From Synechococcus sp. CBW1108 (GTDB lineage: Bacteria > Cyanobacteriota > Cyanobacteriia > PCC-6307 > Cyanobiaceae): 64,000 bases of DNA. Under the pieces are notes generated by a model. The model saw only the letters and a program-made list of their open reading frames with translations. It had not been told where the DNA came from and ran no database searches. Location: the NCBI RefSeq assembly GCF_015840335.1, contig NZ_CP060395.1:2951277-3015276 (forward strand), in the 5' to 3' direction. Below, one piece after another: positions 59,330-64,000 of the stretch; position 1 is the stretch's first letter, and each line of letters starts with the position of its first letter. The position numbers were made by a program, and so were the translations under genes.

Positions 59330-60280
59330 TCAGTTAGCAGGGGTGATGTTGAAGAGGCGGCCAGCAGCGCGGCTCTGCAGCACGGCAAAGCCCACGTACC
59401 AATCGACGCGGGTGCGAAACACCGGGGCATCAGGCACCTCGCCCAGATCCCGCACCGAGATGCCATAGCGACCCTGGAAGGGGCCCTGCAGGCCGGTGAC
59501 ACCCTGATCACCAAAGGTGCAGCAGTAGATCGAGCTGGTGCCGCCCGCCTCGTCGTAACCCATCACCTCAATGCCCTGGGCATCGCGGTCGACCGTGACA
59601 AGGTCGCAGTCCTGGTAGCGGTGCACTGTCATCCCAAAGGAGTTGGTGCTGGTCTGATAGACCCCGCCGCCAATAGAGGCGCGGGCCAGGGCATTGAGCT
59701 GGCGGCGCATTGCCTTACTCATCACCAGCACCTTGCTGCCGCCGTAGGCGTTAACCGAATCGATCAGCTCATCGAGGCGATCAAAATCAAGCGGTGCACC
59801 AGGAGCAGTGCCGCCACCGCTGCTGCTGCCACTGCCGGCGTTGTCGATTGCCATCGCATCGCCTGGCTGCAGGCGCTTGCTCAGCCCGTCAAAGGCCCTT
59901 GGGTTGGCGCTGGTGTCGCCGTTGATCACCGTTGCCTCCAAAGTGAGCCGCATGGAGCGCACCTTCATCTCGATCTGGCTGGCACGGGCCTCAGGGCCCA
60001 TCAGATCCACGATCGAGCGGTCCACATCCACGTCACCGCCAAAGAGGTGCACCGCTTCTGCGCGCTGGTCCACCACGCCATAGCTCTGGGTGTAGCCCTC
60101 ATTGACGGCGCGGAAGCCCACCGAGGGGAGCTCCTGCTCAGCGGAATAGAACAGGCCGCTGCCGGCAATATTCATGAACGGCAGCCGGGCGAGCAGTTCG
60201 CCCTCTGAAAACGTCTTGAGCACAGCGAGGTGCTCGAGCCGGTTTTCGTATTTGGCTGCCTCGATCAGGGTGAGGCCCAT
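59330..60280 (-). CDS. Phage major capsid-like protein (block B)
   Basis: A 316-residue paralogue of 9687-10622, nearly identical except a longer Gly/Ser loop (NAGSGSSSGGGTAPGAPLDF) and scattered changes near the C terminus. HK97-like assignment as for block A. Two close capsid genes in one window are unusual for one prophage. Confidence 0.7.
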   Translation of the reverse strand: MGLTLIEAAKYENRLEHLAVLKTFSEGELLARLPFMNIAGSGLFYSAEQELPSVGFRAVNEGYTQSYGVVDQRAEAVHLFGGDVDVDRSIVDLMGPEARASQIEMKVRSMRLTLEATVINGDTSANPRAFDGLSKRLQPGDAMAIDNAGSGSSSGGGTAPGAPLDFDRLDELIDSVNAYGGSKVLVMSKAMRRQLNALARASIGGGVYQTSTNSFGMTVHRYQDCDLVTVDRDAQGIEVMGYDEAGGTSSIYCCTFGDQGVTGLQGPFQGRYGISVRDLGEVPDAPVFRTRVDWYVGFAVLQSRAAGRLFNITPAN

Positions 60281-60287
60281 GGCACAG

Positions 60288-60300
60288 GGGGCGCAGCCCC
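60288..60300 (-). promoter_or_regulatory. Hairpin just upstream of block B capsid start
   Basis: GGGGC-TGC-GCCCC on the minus strand, seven bases before the ATG at 60280. Same stem as at 10630-10642 with a different loop. Confidence 0.35.
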
Positions 60301-60354
60301 AAGGAGGTCAGGGGCTATTGCCGAGGCGCGACGAACTGCCCCACAGGAGAGCGT

Positions 60355-60702
60355 TCAGCCTTGGCCGCCGATCACCCGCTGCAGCACCTGCTGGCAGGTC
60401 GTCTGCAAGGCCAGCGGAAGCTGTCCGATGCGCCGTTTCACCAATGGCAAAGCCAGCGTTGTCATGCGGCTGAGCCGCAGCCTTGAGCTCACCTTCAGGC
60501 CGGTGCCTGAGAAGCCTGGATATTCGGCTGGGATGTCGAGCTCATCGCTGGCAGTTGGGCCGCTGATGTTGGAGCTGATGAAGGCCAGCAGCACATCCCC
60601 ATGGCGATCACTGGTGGTGATCACCAAAGCCGGCCGAGGCTTAGCCGCCGGCCCATCCGTGAAAGGGAAGGCGACCAGCACGATGTCGTAGCGACTGAGC
60701 AT
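60355..60702 (-). CDS. MazF/PemK-type endoribonuclease toxin
   Basis: A 115-residue protein with the PemK fold hallmarks: RYDIVLVAFPFTDGPAAKPR at the start, ALVITTSDRHGDVLLAFISS, then LKVSSRLRLSRMTTLALPLV. It overlaps the antitoxin stop by one base. Placed between the capsid and peptidase genes of block B. Confidence 0.85.
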   Translation of the reverse strand: MLSRYDIVLVAFPFTDGPAAKPRPALVITTSDRHGDVLLAFISSNISGPTASDELDIPAEYPGFSGTGLKVSSRLRLSRMTTLALPLVKRRIGQLPLALQTTCQQVLQRVIGGQG

Positions 60703-60920
60703 CAGCCGGCAACGATCGCTTCTCCGTCGGAGAAGCTGTAGAGGTCAGATTCAGCGGCCAGGTCGTCAAAGGCTCCCCCGGCCATTGCCATCTCAGCCAG
60801 GGCACCGTGACTCAGGTCGCTGGTGTCCTGCTCCAGCTGCCTGAGCAGCCAGCGGCGATCGTCAGCCGGCAGGCTACGGATCACGGCGAGCAGGTTCTCA
60901 GTGAGCTGGGGATTGGTCAT
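60702..60920 (-). CDS. Antitoxin of MazF/PemK-type toxin
   Basis: A 72-residue acidic protein (AVIRSLPADDRRWLLRQLEQ; DDLAAESDLYSFSDGEAIVA). It precedes and overlaps the toxin gene, as usual for antitoxins. DNA-binding fold not clear; a helical N terminus is seen. Confidence 0.7.
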   Translation of the reverse strand: MTNPQLTENLLAVIRSLPADDRRWLLRQLEQDTSDLSHGALAEMAMAGGAFDDLAAESDLYSFSDGEAIVAG

Positions 60921-61153
60921 GGCCCCAGGCTAAGCAATCTGAACCGCAAGGATCACGAGCGCGGCGCCCTTCAGCAGCCTGACAGGTGACACGCAGGCCG
61001 GGCAGGCAGGCCTGGATCAGTGGATGGATCCTGTGCCTCCGCGTTTGGTCTTCTCCAGGGCCAGGGGACGCTGCAGGTGGGCGGCGTTGCTGGGAGGTCA
61101 TGGGGCGCCAGGCACGCCCTGCTGCGGCAACAGCAGAAGAATGCTCTTCTGCA

Positions 61154-61900
61154 ATGACCAACACCACCGGATCGGCCACCCCTGCTGCACAGGCGCCGTT
61201 CAGCGCTGAGCGCTGGCGTCAGTTCTGGGACAACTGGAAGGCTCAGCCCCAGCAGCTGGAGGGCATCGAGCAGTTGCGGCTCGCCGTGATCAGCGCTGAC
61301 CCGGCGGTCCTCACCGAGGCGACACCCTGGCGGCAAACCTTCTCGTCGTCTCCGCCGGCTCCTGAGGCCCCGGCCCATGCCAATCCCCTGGCGGTGGCCT
61401 GGGAGAACCAGAACGACAACACTTCTGGCACTGGCTACCGGGAGTGCTTCTCCAGCAGCTGCGCCATGCTCGCCCGCTTTTGGGGCAAGGTCGGCTCCGA
61501 CGACGAGTACAACGCCATCCGTGCCAAATACGGCGACAGCACCAGTGCAGAGGCCCAGCTCTCGGCCTTGAGGTCCCTGGGGCTTACGGCCAACTTCGCG
61601 ACCAATGGTGATCGAGCAGCTCTGAAGCAGCAGATCAACCTGGGCCGGCCAGTGGCCGTGGGCTGGCTGCATCACGGTCCAGTGTCAGCACCCTCCGGCG
61701 GCGGCCATTGGAGTGTGGTGATCGGTTTCACCGAGGCGGTCGCCATTCACAACGACCCCAATGGGGAAGCCGATCTGGTGGCAGGTGGTTACACCGCCAA
61801 CGCCAACGGCGCTGGCCAGCACTACAGCTGGAAAAACTGGCAACCCCGCTGGGAGGCCGATGGTCCAGGGACCGGCTGGCTGCTCAGCTGCCACCCCTGA
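61154..61900 (+). CDS. C39-like cysteine peptidase, endolysin candidate (block B)
   Basis: A 248-residue paralogue of 12763-13518. Catalytic Cys in YRECFSSSCAMLARFWGK, His in SGGGHWSVVIGF and Asp/Asn in HNDPNGE are kept. The N-terminal 20 residues differ; the rest is nearly identical. ATG 61154 is chosen by comparison. Confidence 0.75.
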   Translation: MTNTTGSATPAAQAPFSAERWRQFWDNWKAQPQQLEGIEQLRLAVISADPAVLTEATPWRQTFSSSPPAPEAPAHANPLAVAWENQNDNTSGTGYRECFSSSCAMLARFWGKVGSDDEYNAIRAKYGDSTSAEAQLSALRSLGLTANFATNGDRAALKQQINLGRPVAVGWLHHGPVSAPSGGGHWSVVIGFTEAVAIHNDPNGEADLVAGGYTANANGAGQHYSWKNWQPRWEADGPGTGWLLSCHP

Positions 61901-61934
61901 GCAGGCAGAAGACTGACCCACAGGAGCAAAGACC

Positions 61935-62237
61935 ATGAGCGATGCACTGCCGCCGGTAACGCCAGGCCCATCTCAAGGTGCGCCCCACGTGCCCAAGCCG
62001 CCCTTTGATCGGCAGCGGTTTGTCTTCCAGACCCTGGCGGTGGTGATCGGCACCCAGCTGCTGATCTATGCGCTCGCTGCTGGGGTCTGCGGCCAGCGGG
62101 CACTGGCGGGCCGGCCAGTTGGTCAGATCTGCCCAGGCACGCTGGAGCAACTACAGGGCGGCTTTGATTCGACCCTCAACCTGCTGCTGGCGCTCCTGGG
62201 GGGAGCAGCCATTTCAAGGGTGACTCCGGGCTCCTGA
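61935..62237 (+). CDS. Holin-like small membrane protein (block B)
   Basis: A 100-residue paralogue of 13529-13825: two hydrophobic segments (FQTLAVVIGTQLLIYALAAG; LNLLLALLGGAAISRV) and the same CPGTLEQLQGGFDST loop. Lysis partner of the peptidase, inferred. Confidence 0.6.
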   Translation: MSDALPPVTPGPSQGAPHVPKPPFDRQRFVFQTLAVVIGTQLLIYALAAGVCGQRALAGRPVGQICPGTLEQLQGGFDSTLNLLLALLGGAAISRVTPGS

Positions 62238-62280
62238 TCACTACGGTGAACAGCCAGAGTGGATGAGAGGGGAAGTAGCC

Positions 62281-62625
62281 ATGGCCCGCTTTGAGGCACT
62301 GATCACACCGGTCGCTGATGGCCAGGCGCTGTGCGCTGCGCTTGAGCAGATCGCCCAGAGCTGGGGTGCGGCCCTCACCTGGCTGGATCGCCGCAATGCC
62401 TCGTTGGACCTTGTTTCAGGTGGTCTGCCAGTGAAGCTTCTGCTGGAGCTGCGGCGCGGCGATGTCCTGGGCGTTCTGGTCTCCAGCCGGGAAGGGATGG
62501 GCGCCGGGGCACCCCAAAGCAAAAAGCTTCTCGATCAATTGCTACGGGAGCTCTTAGCGCACGTTCCCCGTGCCCAGGTGCAATTCCGCTCCGACCGCGA
62601 CGGACCGATTTTTCAAGGAGTTTGA
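62281..62625 (+). CDS. Conserved prophage-block protein (block B)
   Basis: A 114-residue paralogue of 14112-14507 (MARFEALITPVADGQALCAA; SSREGMGAGAPQSKKLLDQL). Ends earlier than the block A protein. Function unknown. Confidence 0.55.
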   Translation: MARFEALITPVADGQALCAALEQIAQSWGAALTWLDRRNASLDLVSGGLPVKLLLELRRGDVLGVLVSSREGMGAGAPQSKKLLDQLLRELLAHVPRAQVQFRSDRDGPIFQGV

Positions 62626-63077
62626 GGGCTAAGCAAGTGACTGATCGCGATCGCTGGGGCTTCCGCGCCCATTGATCAGCAGCCGCAAAGAGCGCTCGGC
62701 GCGAGCAAAGCCAAGGGTTATCTACAGGCTGTGGACCCTGCCACCATTGCGCAGGCTCTGAGCCGCTGCAGAGCACAAAGCAATTTCATCTTGGTCCGAT
62801 CTGCAGCCAGAGGCAATGCGTGTAAAGGCCGATTGTGCTGAGCCGCTGGAGCAGCGATGTTGTGCTCATCAACCCAGGAGGCGCCCAACATGGACGACAC
62901 GCCACCCCGCCAGGTTCAAGAAGCACGCTGACTGCCGGCCCCTGCTCCAACAGTCTTTATTTAGGGCTTGCTGAGGAACCGATATCCATTGCGCCGCAGT
63001 TGATTCCAGGGATGGTCTCACGTTAAAATGAGCCTAATGGAGCCATTCCTGGCTTAGAACAATCTGCTGACACGCCA
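62626..63077. other. Intergenic before transposase
   Basis: The first 70 bases resemble the region after the block A paralogue; a HIP1 octamer lies near 62648. The rest has no convincing gene. The left end of the insertion sequence that carries the next transposase should lie here, but no inverted repeat could be assigned without its partner. Confidence 0.35.
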
Positions 63078-64000
63078 ATGTACGTTTTTCAGCACGCAGG
63101 TCAGCTATCGATCGAGGAGTTTTACACGCCCTTCGGCGGCAAACTAGATCCTAATAATCGCTGGCTTCTGCTTCGTAACCTGATTCCATGGATGCCGCTG
63201 GAAAGCCAGTATGCACCCCAATTCAGTGCCAAGACAGGAGCACCGGCCAAGCCGTTTCAGATGGCGTTCGGTGCGCTGTACATCCAGCAACGCCTGGGAG
63301 TGACAGACCGCGAAACAGTTCAGCTGATCACGGAATCACCGTATCTACAATTTTTCATTGGCTTGAGTGCATACCAGGCAATGCCCCCGTTTGATCCATC
63401 GATGATGGTGCATTTTCGTAAGCGCATTGGCCCTGATCTGATCAAGATCTGCAATGACATGACCAAGGCCAATGGCATTGCGATGATTAAAGAGATGCTG
63501 GTTTCGGCGGAGGAGGATGATAGCGAACAAGAAGAGGAGCAACAGCTTGCTGCCATCGACGAAGCGCTAGGGGTGAAGCCTGCAACGTTGGATCCTGAAA
63601 GTAACTGGGGTACTCTGATTCTTGATGCAACCTGCGTGCCTGATGACATTCCCTACCCAGTAGATCTGAGGTTGCTCAACGAAGCGAGAGAGGCCACTGA
63701 GAAGATCATCGACGAACTGTTCAAGCAGTTGCAGGGAAAGATCAATCGTAAACCCCGCTGCAACCGGGATAAAGCTCGGAATCGGTTTCTGGCGATCATC
63801 AAGAAGAAAAAGCCCAAATGCGCCGAGATCCGTGAAGTCAAGCGCTTTCAGCTCAACGAGATCCGGAGAAACCTCAGAGCAATTGATCAGATGATCCATT
63901 GCGGTGCCATGCTTTTGGAGCTTGGAACCCAGCTCTACCGCAAGCTGCTGATCACCAGTGAACTGTACCGGCAGCAGCAGGAGATGTATGACGCTGATAG
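63078..64000 (+). CDS. Transposase (IS5/IS1182-like), cut by window edge
   Basis: 307 codons are visible from ATG 63078 and the frame is still open at the edge. N-terminal DUF772-type region (FQMAFGALYIQQRLGVTDRE; ESPYLQFFIGLSAYQAMPPF) and first DDE Asp in GTLILDATCVPDDIPYPVDL. A helical, Lys-rich insertion follows, as in IS1182-like enzymes. Length and integrity unknown. Confidence 0.85.
   Translation, partial: MYVFQHAGQLSIEEFYTPFGGKLDPNNRWLLLRNLIPWMPLESQYAPQFSAKTGAPAKPFQMAFGALYIQQRLGVTDRETVQLITESPYLQFFIGLSAYQAMPPFDPSMMVHFRKRIGPDLIKICNDMTKANGIAMIKEMLVSAEEDDSEQEEEQQLAAIDEALGVKPATLDPESNWGTLILDATCVPDDIPYPVDLRLLNEAREATEKIIDELFKQLQGKINRKPRCNRDKARNRFLAIIKKKKPKCAEIREVKRFQLNEIRRNLRAIDQMIHCGAMLLELGTQLYRKLLITSELYRQQQEMYDAD

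Overview
The window looks like a GC-rich freshwater picocyanobacterium of the Synechococcus/Cyanobium type. This is an inference from gene content: a DUF2811 protein, a Nif11-like peptide, a PPC/DUF296 protein, a group-3-like sigma factor, and several HIP1 octamers (GCGATCGC, e.g. 478-485). It is an accessory region dominated by mobile DNA. No complete RNA gene and no CRISPR array was seen.

Layout. (1) 1-5317: chromosomal-type genes: CopD-like membrane protein, GNAT acetyltransferase, PPC/DUF296 protein, two coiled-coil proteins facing a membrane protein, and a HAD-IIA phosphatase. (2) 5448-8179, 19081-21812, 34829-37560 and 47646-50377: four 2,732-bp copies of one IS21-family element (istA/istB). 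(3) 8128-18708: prophage-like block A, with PKD-domain protein, acidic HeH/LEM-like protein, small virion protein, capsid-like protein, two secreted proteins, C39-like peptidase, holin-like protein, HEPN/MNT pair and scaffold-like protein. (4) 21813-34612: a satellite- or plasmid-like integrated element without visible structural genes. It carries a primase-helicase with candidate iterons, RHH and XRE regulators, an SSB-like protein, BRO and KilA-N proteins, VapBC, an IS5 element that splits a secreted SHOCT protein, and a tyrosine integrase beside a tRNA-Pro 3' fragment (probable att site). (5) 37561-46252: defence-type island, with a beheaded DUF1998 helicase/nuclease, a RelE-like/UvrD fusion, an MltR/HEPN-like protein, a RecD2 helicase and an EVE/PUA-HNH nuclease. 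(6) 46390-52942: a methyltransferase, a sigma factor split by IS21 copy 4, and a umuD-like gene split by an IS5-type element. (7) 53100-62625: two MNT-HepT pairs, a Nif11-like peptide, collagen-like and beta-helix fibre proteins, and prophage block B, a paralogous copy of block A with a MazEF-type pair inserted. (8) 63078-64000: a transposase running off the edge.

Four genes can be reconstructed by removing an insertion sequence and one target duplication: the sigma factor (195 aa), the UmuD-like protein (133 aa), the SHOCT protein (239 aa), and the original stop codon of the block A PKD protein. IS21 copies 2 and 3 have no matching flanks. They sit against truncated genes (a fragment at 21813, a ligase piece at 34828, a helicase at 37561), so deletion or recombination through these copies probably shaped the locus.

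The two most interesting structures are the duplicated capsid/lysis block with different toxin-antitoxin cargo in each copy, and the helicase - RelE/UvrD - MltR/HEPN operon.
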